Under the pieces are notes generated by a model. That model was not told the DNA's origin. It ran no database searches and saw only the letters and a program-made list of their open reading frames with translations. Shown one piece after another: positions 1 through 7,790 of a stretch of DNA of 64,000 nt. Origin of the DNA: Streptomyces sindenensis (GTDB taxonomy: Bacteria > Actinomycetota > Actinomycetes > Streptomycetales > Streptomycetaceae). The position numbers and the translations under genes are program-made. Location of the stretch: positions 310,001 to 374,000 of the forward strand of contig NZ_BMSG01000002.1 of NCBI RefSeq assembly GCF_014649035.1, in the 5' to 3' direction. The stretch's first letter is position 1. Each line of letters begins with the position of its first letter.

Positions 1-57
1 TCCGCGCCGCGAGCGCACGAACACCTCCCACAGAGGCCAGTCGGTCGAGCTGCTCAT
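1..57 (-). CDS. paaB: PaaB, phenylacetyl-CoA epoxidase small subunit (5' end only)
   Basis: Only the first 19 codons lie in the window; the reading is [19 protein letters not shown]. The segment [13 protein letters not shown] matches the conserved N-terminus of PaaB, a structural subunit of the PaaABCE ring-1,2-epoxidase. The ATG overlaps the paaA stop codon (ATGA), and GGAGGAGACGGC just upstream is a good ribosome binding site. The paa operon therefore continues leftward beyond the window edge. Confidence 0.85.
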   Translation of the reverse strand, partial: MSSSTDWPLWEVFVRSRRG

Positions 58-1187
58 GCCGTCTCCTCCACATGCTGCGCGGACGCGCTGGTCTGTGCCG
101 ATGCCGATGCCGGTGCCGGCGCAGGTGCCGGTGTCGGTGTCGGTGTCTGGGGCGATGTCTGTGCCGGGGCGTGCTTGGCGGCGTACGCGGCTGCCGCGTC
201 CCGGACCCAGGCGCCCTCCTCGTGGGCCCTGCGCCGCTGGGTGATCCGCTGCTCGTTGCAGGGGCCGTTGCCCTTGAGGACCTCCTGGAACTCCGACCAG
301 TCGATCGCGCCGAAGTCGTGGCTGCCCAGCTCCTCGTTCCACCGGATGTCGGGGTCCGGGAGCTCCAGGCCCAGTGCTTCGGCCTGGGGTACGCAGATGT
401 CGACGAAGCGCCGGCGCAGCTCGTCGTTGGAGTGCCGCTTGATCTTCCAGGCCATCGACTGCTCGGAGTGCGACGAGGCGTCGTCGGGCGGGCCGAACAT
501 CATCAGGGAGGGCCACCACCAGCGGTTCACCGCGTCCTGGGCCATGGCGTGCTGGGCCTCGGTGCCACGGCTGAGGGCGAGCAGCAGCTCGTACCCCTGG
601 CGCTGGTGGAAGGACTCCTCCTTGCAGATACGGACCATCGCGCGGGCGTAGGGGCCGTAGGAGCAGCGGCAGAGCGGCACCTGGTTGGTGATCGCCGCGC
701 CGTCCACCAGCCAGCCGATCGCGCCGACGTCGGCCCAGGTCAGCGTGGGGTAGTTGAAGATCGAGGAGTAGCGCTGGCGGCCCGCGTGGAGCTTGTCGAG
801 CAGCTCCTCGCGGCTGGTGCCCAGGGTCTCGGCGGCGCTGTAGAGATACAGGCCGTGGCCCGCCTCGTCCTGCACCTTGGCCATGAGGATCGCCTTGCGG
901 CGCAGCGAGGGCGCCCGGGTGATCCAGTTGGCCTCGGGCTGCATGCCGATGATCTCCGAGTGCGCGTGCTGGGCCATCTGGCGGATCAGCGTCGCCCGGT
1001 AGGCATCGGGCATCCAGTCGCGCGGCTCGATCCGCTCGTCCGCCGCCACGGCCGCGTCGAAGGCCGCGAGGTGGTCCGCAACCGCCGCGTTCGTCGCGTC
1101 CGCCGCACCGGTCGAACCCGGTCCACCCGCCGCATTCGCCGTGCCGAGCGTCTTCTGCGTCGTCTGGTGCGCAGTCACTGCCGCCAT
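54..1187 (-). CDS. paaA: 1,2-phenylacetyl-CoA epoxidase catalytic subunit PaaA
   Basis: This is the di-iron oxygenase subunit that epoxidises the ring of phenylacetyl-CoA, the first committed step of aerobic phenylacetate catabolism in the cytosol. Two carboxylate-bridged di-iron motifs are visible: DEAGH at residues 107-111 and EESFH at 190-194, the latter followed by QRQG. The catalytic core spans roughly residues 50-335. At 377 aa it is longer than the usual 310-330 aa because of an Ala/Thr-rich N-terminal stretch and a Pro/Ala/Ser-rich tail of about 45 residues. The ATG at 1187 is preceded by GGGAG. It heads a leftward operon with paaB, and a repressor-like palindrome lies 13 bases upstream of the start. 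Confidence 0.95.
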   Translation of the reverse strand: MAAVTAHQTTQKTLGTANAAGGPGSTGAADATNAAVADHLAAFDAAVAADERIEPRDWMPDAYRATLIRQMAQHAHSEIIGMQPEANWITRAPSLRRKAILMAKVQDEAGHGLYLYSAAETLGTSREELLDKLHAGRQRYSSIFNYPTLTWADVGAIGWLVDGAAITNQVPLCRCSYGPYARAMVRICKEESFHQRQGYELLLALSRGTEAQHAMAQDAVNRWWWPSLMMFGPPDDASSHSEQSMAWKIKRHSNDELRRRFVDICVPQAEALGLELPDPDIRWNEELGSHDFGAIDWSEFQEVLKGNGPCNEQRITQRRRAHEEGAWVRDAAAAYAAKHAPAQTSPQTPTPTPAPAPAPASASAQTSASAQHVEETA

Positions 1188-1200
1188 CCCGGGCTCCCTA

Positions 1201-1218
1201 CCGACCGATCGTTCGGTT
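1201..1218. promoter_or_regulatory. candidate PaaR-type operator upstream of paaA
   Basis: The 18 bases CCGACCGATCGTTCGGTT are the exact reverse complement of a sequence at 6145-6162 between paaN and the TetR gene. The core fits ACCGNNCGNNCGGT, which I recall as the centre of the Corynebacterium PaaR site. It ends 13 bases before the paaA ATG, so binding would cover the transcription start or ribosome binding site. The match is seen; regulation is inferred. Confidence 0.7.
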
Positions 1219-1302
1219 CCTTGACTTCAATGGTGAGTCGGAGGCCCGTAGGGTGTCAACCCTGTGGATAACTGAGTGGTGATCGACGGTGAGCGGGGCG
1301 GG

Positions 1303-2181
1303 ATGGATTCGGACCACGACAGGAGCTCTGCGGGCGGGGGGAAGAACGCCTGGCCGCAGGCGTTGAACCGGCCGGCGGAAGCGCGGGACACCCCCGAAGC
1401 CATACCGCCGAACGGCGTCGTCCCGCCCGACGGAGCCGTACCGCCGGACCAAGCGGTCACCACGCCCCCGGCGCCCTCGACGCCCCAGGCCGAGCCCTCG
1501 GTCACCGGCCGGGGCATAGCCGGGCTCTCGTCTCCGTACCAGGTGGTCGCGGCCCTGGCGCTGTCCCTGATCGGGCTGCTCGCCTGCACGCACGTGGCCA
1601 TGGTGTTCCTGCACGTCGCCCCGTCCAACACGCTGACGAAGGAGCACGGGAAGACGATCGACCGCTGGATCTACCCGGAGTTCGAGCAGAACTGGAAGCT
1701 CTTCGCGCCCAACCCGCTCCAGCAGAACGTCGCCGTCCATGTGCGGGCCGAAGTGGCCGATGCCGACGGTCGCCGCACCACCCGGTGGATGAACCTGACC
1801 CACGAGGACGCCAAAGGGATACGCGGCAACTTCTTCCCCAGCCACGTGAACCAGAACGAGCTCCGCCGGGGCTGGGACTTCTACGTCAACTCCCACGACA
1901 GCGAGAACCGCCCCAACGGGCTGCGCGGGGACCTCTCCGAGCGCTACGTGCGGCGGATCGCGATGCTGCGGCTGAGCGAGCGTGACTACGGCGGCACGAT
2001 CGAACGCATCCAGCTCCGCTCCGCCACCAGCTCCATCGCCCCGCCCCCGTGGAGCGCCGAGAAGATCAGCACCAAGCCCGTCTACCGGGTACTCCCCTGG
2101 TGGACCGTGACCTCCGACGATCTTCCCGAGCACGCGGCGGAGAAGAGCCGGGAAGCGGCACGTGCGGAGGCCAACCAGTGA
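1303..2181 (+). CDS. DUF5819 family membrane protein
   Basis: This 292-aa protein has a disordered Pro-rich N-terminus of about 75 residues, one transmembrane helix (about residues 79-105) and an extracytoplasmic domain. Its landmark QNWKLFAPNP (about 129-138) and later conserved text are what I recall of DUF5819. The function is unknown. It resembles the architecture of SdpA, the one-helix partner of SdpB in Bacillus toxin maturation, but that likeness is my inference. The ATG at 1303 is chosen; an in-frame GTG at 1276 would add nine residues. The stop overlaps the start of the HTTM gene (GTGA), so the two are probably translationally coupled. Confidence 0.75.
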   Translation: MDSDHDRSSAGGGKNAWPQALNRPAEARDTPEAIPPNGVVPPDGAVPPDQAVTTPPAPSTPQAEPSVTGRGIAGLSSPYQVVAALALSLIGLLACTHVAMVFLHVAPSNTLTKEHGKTIDRWIYPEFEQNWKLFAPNPLQQNVAVHVRAEVADADGRRTTRWMNLTHEDAKGIRGNFFPSHVNQNELRRGWDFYVNSHDSENRPNGLRGDLSERYVRRIAMLRLSERDYGGTIERIQLRSATSSIAPPPWSAEKISTKPVYRVLPWWTVTSDDLPEHAAEKSREAARAEANQ

Positions 2182-3704
2182 CCATCCCCTCGCCCCAGAC
2201 CCCGCAGGACCCGACGCCACAGGACCCGGCCCGGCAGGCCCCGACACCACGGGATCCGGCCCGGCAGGATCCGACGCCGCAGAACCCGGTCCCGCAGCAC
2301 CCGGCCCCGCAGAACCCGGTCCCGCAGAACCCGGCCCCGCCGTCGGTTGCATCGCGGCTGACCGGCCCGCAGCCCGCCGGGCCCCGGGCACCACGTTCCG
2401 GCGGCCCCGGTGGTGGGCTGGCCCGTGGCCTTCAGCGCGTCACCGCTTCGGCCCTCGGCCCGTACCAGAGCGCCGTCGTCCGGATCGGTTTCGCCGCCAC
2501 CTACCTCTTCTTCCTGCTGCGCGAGCTGCCGCACCGCCATGAGCTGTACGGTCCGGACAGCCCGTGGCACTGGGACCTCGCCCGTCAGCTCACGGAGGGC
2601 AACCGGGCCTTCTCCGTCCTGATGTGGACCGACAGCACGGTCTGGTTCGAGGCGGTCTACGCCCTCACGCTGCTGTCAGCGGCGGCGCTGATGCTCGGCT
2701 GGCGGACCCGGACCATGTCCGTCCTCTTCATGGTCGGCGTGCTCTCCGTGCAGAACCGCAGCATCTTCATGGGCGACGGCGGCGACAACGTCGTCCACCT
2801 CATGGCGATCTACCTGGTGCTGACACGCTGCGCCCAGGTCTGGTCGCTGGACGCCCGCCGCGCGGCGCGCAACGCGCAGCGTGCCGCCGAGGGACTCCCG
2901 CCCCTCCGGGACATCGTGGGCCCGGTGCTCTGGGTGGTCCTCGGCCACGTTCTCGTGACGGCCACCCTGATGGGCGGGCTCGGCGGCACCTGGTGGCTGC
3001 CGACGCTGCTGTGGATCCTCTGGCTCTCCGCCGCCGCCTGGTGGGTCGTGAACCGGTACGCGCCGCACGGCGAGCCCCGCACCCTGTTCGACGTGCTGGC
3101 CAATCTCACGCACAACGCCACGCTCGCCGTGATCATGGCCGAGGTCTGCCTGATCTACGCGACCGCCGGCTGGTACAAGATCCAGGGCTCGCGCTGGCAG
3201 GACGGCACCGCGCTCCACTACCCGCTCAACCTCGACTACTTCACCCCCTGGCCCGCCCTCTCGGAGACCCTGGGCGCCAGCGGGCTGATGGTGATGGTGC
3301 TGACGTACGGCACGGTCATCGTCCAGGTCGCCTTCCCGTTCACGCTGTTCAACCGGCGGGTCAAGAACGTCCTGCTGGTCATGATGATCGGCGAGCACGC
3401 GGGGATCGCCCTGCTGCTCGGGCTGCCCTTCTTCTCCATGGCGATGATCGCGGCCGACGCGGTGTTCCTGCCGACGGCCTTCCTCGTGTGGCTCGGCACC
3501 CGGGCCACGATCGGCAGGCGGCGACTGCTCTCCCGGCTGCCCGGCCGGTCCCGTACGCAGGGGAAGCCCGGGACGCCCGCCCGCGCGGACGGCCCGGACG
3601 GCCCGGCCGGCCGGCCGGCGGACGGTCCGGCGCGGGACGGCCACGGCGGTACGGAGGAGCCCCGGCTCCAGGGCGGCGGCGGGGGCCATACGCTCGTCGG
3701 GTGA
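2178..3704 (+). CDS. HTTM (vitamin K-dependent carboxylase-like) membrane protein
   Basis: This is a 508-aa multi-pass membrane protein. After a Pro/Gln/Asp-rich cytosolic stretch (residues 1-90, repeats such as DPTPQDPARQ) comes a multi-helix domain with MGDGGDNVVHL and, further on, GWYKIQGSRWQDGTALHYPL. The pattern K-x-x-G-x-x-W-x-x-G-x-A-L-x-Y is typical of HTTM/SdpB-type proteins. Their chemistry in bacteria is mostly unknown; homologues include vitamin K gamma-carboxylase and SdpB. The GTG start at 2178 overlaps the DUF5819 stop and follows GGAGG seven bases upstream. The C-terminal 60 residues are Gly/Pro-rich. Its stop overlaps the next gene's GTG. Confidence 0.8.
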   Translation: MTIPSPQTPQDPTPQDPARQAPTPRDPARQDPTPQNPVPQHPAPQNPVPQNPAPPSVASRLTGPQPAGPRAPRSGGPGGGLARGLQRVTASALGPYQSAVVRIGFAATYLFFLLRELPHRHELYGPDSPWHWDLARQLTEGNRAFSVLMWTDSTVWFEAVYALTLLSAAALMLGWRTRTMSVLFMVGVLSVQNRSIFMGDGGDNVVHLMAIYLVLTRCAQVWSLDARRAARNAQRAAEGLPPLRDIVGPVLWVVLGHVLVTATLMGGLGGTWWLPTLLWILWLSAAAWWVVNRYAPHGEPRTLFDVLANLTHNATLAVIMAEVCLIYATAGWYKIQGSRWQDGTALHYPLNLDYFTPWPALSETLGASGLMVMVLTYGTVIVQVAFPFTLFNRRVKNVLLVMMIGEHAGIALLLGLPFFSMAMIAADAVFLPTAFLVWLGTRATIGRRRLLSRLPGRSRTQGKPGTPARADGPDGPAGRPADGPARDGHGGTEEPRLQGGGGGHTLVG

Positions 3705-4390
3705 GCAGTGAGACCGGCAGAACCCAAGAACCCCCTGCGGAACCCTTCCAGTACGACGAGGGCTACGGCCAGCCGATCGGCGTCGGGCCGCACCCGCTGC
3801 CCTGGCCCGACGACGAGCGCTACGACCCGGAGCTGCTGGCCGGGGGCGACCGGCGCAACGTCGGCGACGCCTACCGCTACTGGACGCGGGAGGCGATCGT
3901 CGCCGATCTCGACCTGCGGCGGCACGACTTCCACGTGGCCGTGGAGAACTGGACCCACGACTTCAACATCGGCTCGGTCGTCCGGACCGCCAACGCCTTC
4001 CTGGCCAAGGAGATCCACATCGTGGGCCGGCGGCGCTGGAACCGGCGGGGCGCCATGGTCACCGACCGCTACCAGCACGTCCGCCACCACTCCGACACGG
4101 CCGACCTGACCGCCTGGGCGACGGCCGAGGGGCTGCCGATCATCGGCATCGACAACCTCCCCGGCGCCGTACCCCTGGAGCGCACCGAGCTGCCGCGCCG
4201 CTGCGTCCTGCTGTTCGGACAGGAGGGGCCGGGCCTCACCGAGGAGGCGCGCGAGCACGCCACGACGGTGTGCTCGATCGCGCAGTTCGGCTCGACCCGG
4301 TCCATCAACGCCGGAGCCGCCGCGGCCATCGCGATGCACGCGTGGATCCAGCGGTACGCCGATGTCCCGGACCCGCGGGAGACCCGCTAG
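3701..4390 (+). CDS. SpoU/TrmH-family RNA 2'-O-methyltransferase
   Basis: This 229-aa SPOUT enzyme probably transfers a methyl group from S-adenosylmethionine to a ribose in tRNA or rRNA. The three family motifs are present: NIGSVVRTANAF (residues 89-100), FGQEGPGL (172-179) and STRSINAGAAAAIAMHAW (198-215). These form the trefoil-knot SAM site. The N-terminal 60 residues are an actinobacterial extension. The GTG start overlaps the HTTM stop in GTGA, making it third in a coupled trio, although a functional link to the membrane pair is not obvious. It ends head-on against paaN with no base between the two stop codons. The target nucleotide cannot be read from sequence. Confidence 0.9.
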   Translation: MSSETGRTQEPPAEPFQYDEGYGQPIGVGPHPLPWPDDERYDPELLAGGDRRNVGDAYRYWTREAIVADLDLRRHDFHVAVENWTHDFNIGSVVRTANAFLAKEIHIVGRRRWNRRGAMVTDRYQHVRHHSDTADLTAWATAEGLPIIGIDNLPGAVPLERTELPRRCVLLFGQEGPGLTEEAREHATTVCSIAQFGSTRSINAGAAAAIAMHAWIQRYADVPDPRETR

Positions 4391-6091
4391 TCACGCCTGG
4401 CGGCGCACCTCCACCACCCGGAAGCGGTTGGCGACGAACGCCGCGTCGCACAGGGCCGCGTTGGCCGCCGGGTTGCCGCCGGAGCCGTGGAAGTCGGAGA
4501 AGGCGGCGGTCTGGTTGACGTACACCCCGCCGGTCAGGTTCAGCGAGAGCTGGGCCGACTCGTCCAGGCAGACGTCCTCGATCGCGCGCTCCACCTCGGG
4601 CGAGGTGGTGTACGCGCCGACGGTCATGGCGCCCTTCTCCCGGATCGTGCGGCGCAGCAGGTCCAGGGCGGCGTCCGTCGACTCGACGGCGACGGCGAAG
4701 GACACCGGTCCGAAGCACTCCGAGAGGTAGGCGGCGCCGTCGTCGGGCTTGGTGCCGTCGAGCTTCACGACGACCGGCGTACGGACGACCGCGTCCGGGA
4801 ACTCCGCGTTGGCGACCGTCCGCGACTCCAGCGCGACCTCGCCCAGCGCTCCCGCGGCCTCCACCCGGGCCCTGACATCCGGGTTGACCAGTGCGCCGAG
4901 CAGGGCGGCGGCGCGGGCGTCGTCGCCGAGCAGACCGGTGACGGCGGCCGAGAGGTCGGCGACCACGTCGTCGTAGGACTTGGCGCCGGCGTCGGTGGCG
5001 ATGCCGTCCCGGGGGATCAGCAGGTTCTGCGGGGTGGTGCACATCTGGCCGCTGTACAGCGAGAGCGAGAACGCCAGGTTGGCCAGCATGCCCCGGTAGT
5101 CGTCGGTCGAGTCGACGACGATGGTGTTGACGCCGGCCTTCTCCGTGTAGACCTGGGCCTGGCGGGCGTTCTCCTCCAGCCAGTCGCCGAACGCGGTGGA
5201 GCCGGTGTAGTCGATGATCCGGATCTCGGGGCGGACCGCCAGGGTCTTGGCGATGCCCTCGCCGGGCCGCTCGGCGGCCAGCGCGACCAGATTCGGGTCG
5301 AAGCCCGCCTCTCCCAGGACGTCGCGGGCGATGGACACCGTGAGGGCCAGGGGGAGCACGGCGCGCGGGTGGGGCTTGACCAGCACCGGATTGCCCGTGG
5401 CGAGGGAGGCGAAGAGGCCGGGATAGCCGTTCCACGTGGGGAAGGTGTTGCAGCCGATGACCAGGGCGACGCCGCGTCCGGAGGCGATGAACGACTTGTG
5501 CAGCTTCAGCGGATCGCGCTTGCCCTGCGGCTTCGACCAGTCGGCCGTGTCGGGAGTGCGGACCTGCTCGCGATAGGCGTACGCCACGGCCTCCAGGCCG
5601 CGGTCCTGGGCGTGCGGGCCGCCCGCCTGGAACGCCATCATGAAGGCCTGACCGCTCGTGTGCATCACGGCGTGGGCCAGCTCATGGGTGCGGGCGCTGA
5701 TCCGCGACAGGATCTCCAGACAGACCAGGGCCCGGACCTCCGGTCCCGCCGCCCGCCAGGCGGCCGTGCCGGCCTTCATCGCCGGCAGCAGGACGTCCGG
5801 GTCGGCGTGCGGATACTCGACGCCGAGCTCGGGGCCGTACGGCGAGGTCTCGCCGCCGACCCAGCCATCGGTGCCCGGCTGCCCCAGGTCGAACCGGGTG
5901 CCCAGCAGCGCGTCGAAGGCGGCCTTGCCCTCCGCCGCCCCGAGGCTGCCCGGGGCGCCGCCCTCGCCGTAGGCCTTCGGGTGCTCGGGGTGCGGCGACC
6001 AGTACGCGCGGGTACTGATCACGTCGAGGGCCCGGTCGAGCGTGGGCCGGTGGGTCTCGGACAGCTGCTGGGGGGTGAGCGCGGAGGCCAT
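4391..6091 (-). CDS. paaN: phenylacetic acid degradation protein PaaN (aldehyde dehydrogenase type)
   Basis: This 566-aa protein has the aldehyde dehydrogenase fold and the text of the PaaN family. The nucleophile lies in GQMCTTP (Cys351) and the general base in EKAGVN (Glu317). It should oxidise the semialdehyde formed after ring opening in the phenylacetyl-CoA pathway. Unlike the E. coli PaaZ fusion it has no C-terminal enoyl-CoA hydratase domain. The ATG at 6091 starts the conserved MASALTPQQLSETHRPTLDR; the frame stays open upstream, but that part crosses the operator and lacks family sequence. It is divergent from a TetR gene with the operator between them. Confidence 0.92.
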   Translation of the reverse strand: MASALTPQQLSETHRPTLDRALDVISTRAYWSPHPEHPKAYGEGGAPGSLGAAEGKAAFDALLGTRFDLGQPGTDGWVGGETSPYGPELGVEYPHADPDVLLPAMKAGTAAWRAAGPEVRALVCLEILSRISARTHELAHAVMHTSGQAFMMAFQAGGPHAQDRGLEAVAYAYREQVRTPDTADWSKPQGKRDPLKLHKSFIASGRGVALVIGCNTFPTWNGYPGLFASLATGNPVLVKPHPRAVLPLALTVSIARDVLGEAGFDPNLVALAAERPGEGIAKTLAVRPEIRIIDYTGSTAFGDWLEENARQAQVYTEKAGVNTIVVDSTDDYRGMLANLAFSLSLYSGQMCTTPQNLLIPRDGIATDAGAKSYDDVVADLSAAVTGLLGDDARAAALLGALVNPDVRARVEAAGALGEVALESRTVANAEFPDAVVRTPVVVKLDGTKPDDGAAYLSECFGPVSFAVAVESTDAALDLLRRTIREKGAMTVGAYTTSPEVERAIEDVCLDESAQLSLNLTGGVYVNQTAAFSDFHGSGGNPAANAALCDAAFVANRFRVVEVRRQA

Positions 6092-6144
6092 GGCGGACCA
6101 ACTCCTCATCGAGCCGGGCGGGGACGTACGGACGGAGTTAGAGT

Positions 6145-6162
6145 AACCGAACGATCGGTCGG
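6145..6162. promoter_or_regulatory. candidate PaaR-type operator between paaN and the TetR gene
   Basis: The sequence AACCGAACGATCGGTCGG is identical, in inverse orientation, to the element before paaA. It is an imperfect palindrome around ACCGAACGATCGGT. Its place in the divergent promoter region would let the TetR protein control itself and paaN. Confidence 0.7.
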
Positions 6163-6248
6163 GACAAGGGGCCCTCCGGGAACCTGTGGACAACTTCGAT
6201 GGTCCCCGCCTGTGCGGGGCTGATCCCTCATGGGGGAGGATCGCGGAC

Positions 6249-6857
6249 ATGACCACGGCCAAGCGGGACACGTACACACCGGAGACCCTGCTCACCGTCG
6301 CCGTCCGTGTCTTCAACGAGCGCGGCTACGACGGCACGTCCATGGAGCATCTCTCCCGGGCGGCGGGTATCTCGAAATCCTCCATCTACCACCATGTGGC
6401 GGGCAAGGAGGAGCTCCTGCGCCTGGCCGTGAGCCGGGCGCTCGACGGGCTCTTCGCCATCCTCGACGAGCCGGGGGCGCAGCGCGGGCGCGCGGTGGAG
6501 CGGGTCGAGTACGTCACGCGCCGGACCGTCGACGTGCTGATGGAGGAGGTCCCCTACGTCACCCTGCTGCTGCGGGTGCGCGGCAACACGAAGACGGAGC
6601 GCTGGGCGCTGGAGCGGCGCCGCGAGTTCGACCAGCGGGTGGCGGAGCTGCTCCAGGCCGCGGTCGCCGAGGGCGATCTCCGGGCCGACGTGGACATACG
6701 GCTGGCGACCCGGCTGCTGTTCGGCATGGTGAACTCCCTGGTCGAGTGGTACCGGCCGCAGCCGGGCGGTTTTCCCGGGGAGGAGCAGCTCGCGGACACG
6801 GTCGTCCAGCTGGCCTTCGAGGGAATGCGGGCGAGCGGCGCCCGCCGAGCCGACTGA
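6249..6857 (+). CDS. TetR family regulator, probable PaaR
   Basis: This 202-aa repressor has an N-terminal helix-turn-helix around residues 12-58, with the recognition part AAGISKSSIYHHV, and a C-terminal ligand domain. Context (divergent from paaN, shared operator with paaA) suggests it is the phenylacetyl-CoA-responsive repressor of the paa genes, as PaaR is in corynebacteria. The ATG at 6249 is favoured because GGGGGAGGA lies ten bases upstream; a longer frame from 6186 has no ribosome site and crosses the promoter. The stop codon falls inside an 18-bp tandem repeat that runs on to about 6905. Confidence 0.85.
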   Translation: MTTAKRDTYTPETLLTVAVRVFNERGYDGTSMEHLSRAAGISKSSIYHHVAGKEELLRLAVSRALDGLFAILDEPGAQRGRAVERVEYVTRRTVDVLMEEVPYVTLLLRVRGNTKTERWALERRREFDQRVAELLQAAVAEGDLRADVDIRLATRLLFGMVNSLVEWYRPQPGGFPGEEQLADTVVQLAFEGMRASGARRAD

Positions 6858-6905
6858 GCTCACCGAGCCGACTGAGCTCACCGAGCCGGCTGAGCTCGCC
6901 GAGCC
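6845..6905. repeat. 18-bp tandem repeat between convergent TetR and Lrp genes
   Basis: About three copies of GCCGACTGAGCTCACCGA follow one another, the last copy with two or three changes. The first copy contains the TGA stop of the TetR gene. Each unit includes the palindrome GAGCTC. No function is evident beyond possible weak termination. Confidence 0.75.
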
Positions 6906-6938
6906 CGTCCGGGCATCGGGTGACCGCGCACGGCGCGC

Positions 6939-7529
6939 TCAGGCGAGTTCGGCCGACCGGTCCGGGAGCGGCCCGAGGTCCGTCTCCTCGAACACCAGCA
7001 GCGTGCGCGTCGAGAGCACCTCGGGGATGGACTGGATCCGGGTGAGGACCAGCTCGCGCAGCGCCCGGTTGTCCGGCGTGTGTACCAGCAGCAGTACGTC
7101 GAAGTCGCCGCTGACCAGGGCGATGTGCGTGGCCCCCGGCAGCGCCTGGAGCTGCTCGCGCACGGTGCGCCAGGAGTTCTGCACGATCTTGAGCGTGATG
7201 TACGCGGACGCCCCCTGGCCGGCCCGCTCGTGGTCGACCCGGGCGCCGAAGCCGCGGATCACGCCGTCCTCGACGAGCCGGTTGATCCGGGCGTAGGCGT
7301 TGGCGCGCGAGACGTGGACCCGCTCGGCCACGGACCGTATCGAGGCGCGGCCGTCCGTCTGGAGGATCCGCAGGATGTCGCGGTCGATGGCGTCCAGCGG
7401 CCGCGCGGGCGGAACCGGGCCCGGAGCCGGCCCCGGCTCCGGGCCCGCGGGGGCGGCGGCCGACGGTGTCGGGGCGGGCGGGGTCCGGTCCTGCTCCTCG
7501 CCCCTGTCGGCCATTTGTTCAGCTGCCAT
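6939..7529 (-). CDS. Lrp/AsnC family regulator (BkdR-like)
   Basis: This 196-aa protein carries a Pro/Ala-rich extension (residues 1-45), an AsnC-type helix-turn-helix (about 46-95, LDAIDRDILRILQTDGRAS...) and a C-terminal effector domain (about 105-185). It lies divergent from the E1a/E1b/E2 operon, the classic position for an amino-acid-responsive regulator of branched-chain catabolism; the related regulator in other streptomycetes has been called BkdR. The ATG at 7529 is chosen because GGGAGG lies upstream; an internal ATG at 7514 is possible. The ligand is probably a branched-chain amino acid or 2-oxoacid, by inference. Confidence 0.9.
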   Translation of the reverse strand: MAAEQMADRGEEQDRTPPAPTPSAAAPAGPEPGPAPGPVPPARPLDAIDRDILRILQTDGRASIRSVAERVHVSRANAYARINRLVEDGVIRGFGARVDHERAGQGASAYITLKIVQNSWRTVREQLQALPGATHIALVSGDFDVLLLVHTPDNRALRELVLTRIQSIPEVLSTRTLLVFEETDLGPLPDRSAELA

Positions 7530-7630
7530 CGGCCCGCGCCTCCCTGTCGTGGACGACCTGTACCCATCCCAGGCTGTGGAGAACCGTTTGTCCACAGGCT
7601 GGCGGCGCCTGTAGCCAAAATGCGCTTGCG

Positions 7631-7647
7631 ACCGAACAATCGGTAGG
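7631..7647. promoter_or_regulatory. variant of the paa operator upstream of the first bkd operon
   Basis: ACCGAACAATCGGTAGG matches the paa element ACCGAACGATCGGTCGG at 15 of 17 positions and keeps both ACCG and CGGT arms. It lies in the 261-bp divergent region between the Lrp gene and the E1a gene, 144 bases before the E1a ATG. Binding by the same TetR protein is a hypothesis. Confidence 0.5.
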
Positions 7648-7717
7648 TGAGGCACGCCACACCTGTGCCCCGTCCAGCTCCCGATGCCCCGCTCCCGATC
7701 GACACCCTCGACACCCA

Positions 7718-7753
7718 TCGACACCGCCGATCGACTCGACACCGCCGATCGAC
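7718..7753. repeat. two identical 18-bp tandem units in the bkd leader
   Basis: TCGACACCGCCGATCGAC occurs twice in direct tandem, flanked by further partial copies of the ATCGACACC text from about 7698 to 7760. The array lies 38 bases before the E1a start codon, probably inside the 5' untranslated region or over the promoter. Confidence 0.8.
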
Positions 7754-7790
7754 ACCCCTCGATTTCCCTCGATGCCAGGAGGTGCTTCTC

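Noticed and set aside
4391..6316. An N-terminally extended PaaN starting at 6316
   Set aside because: The extra 75 residues cross the operator and overlap the TetR gene's 5' end, with no family similarity.
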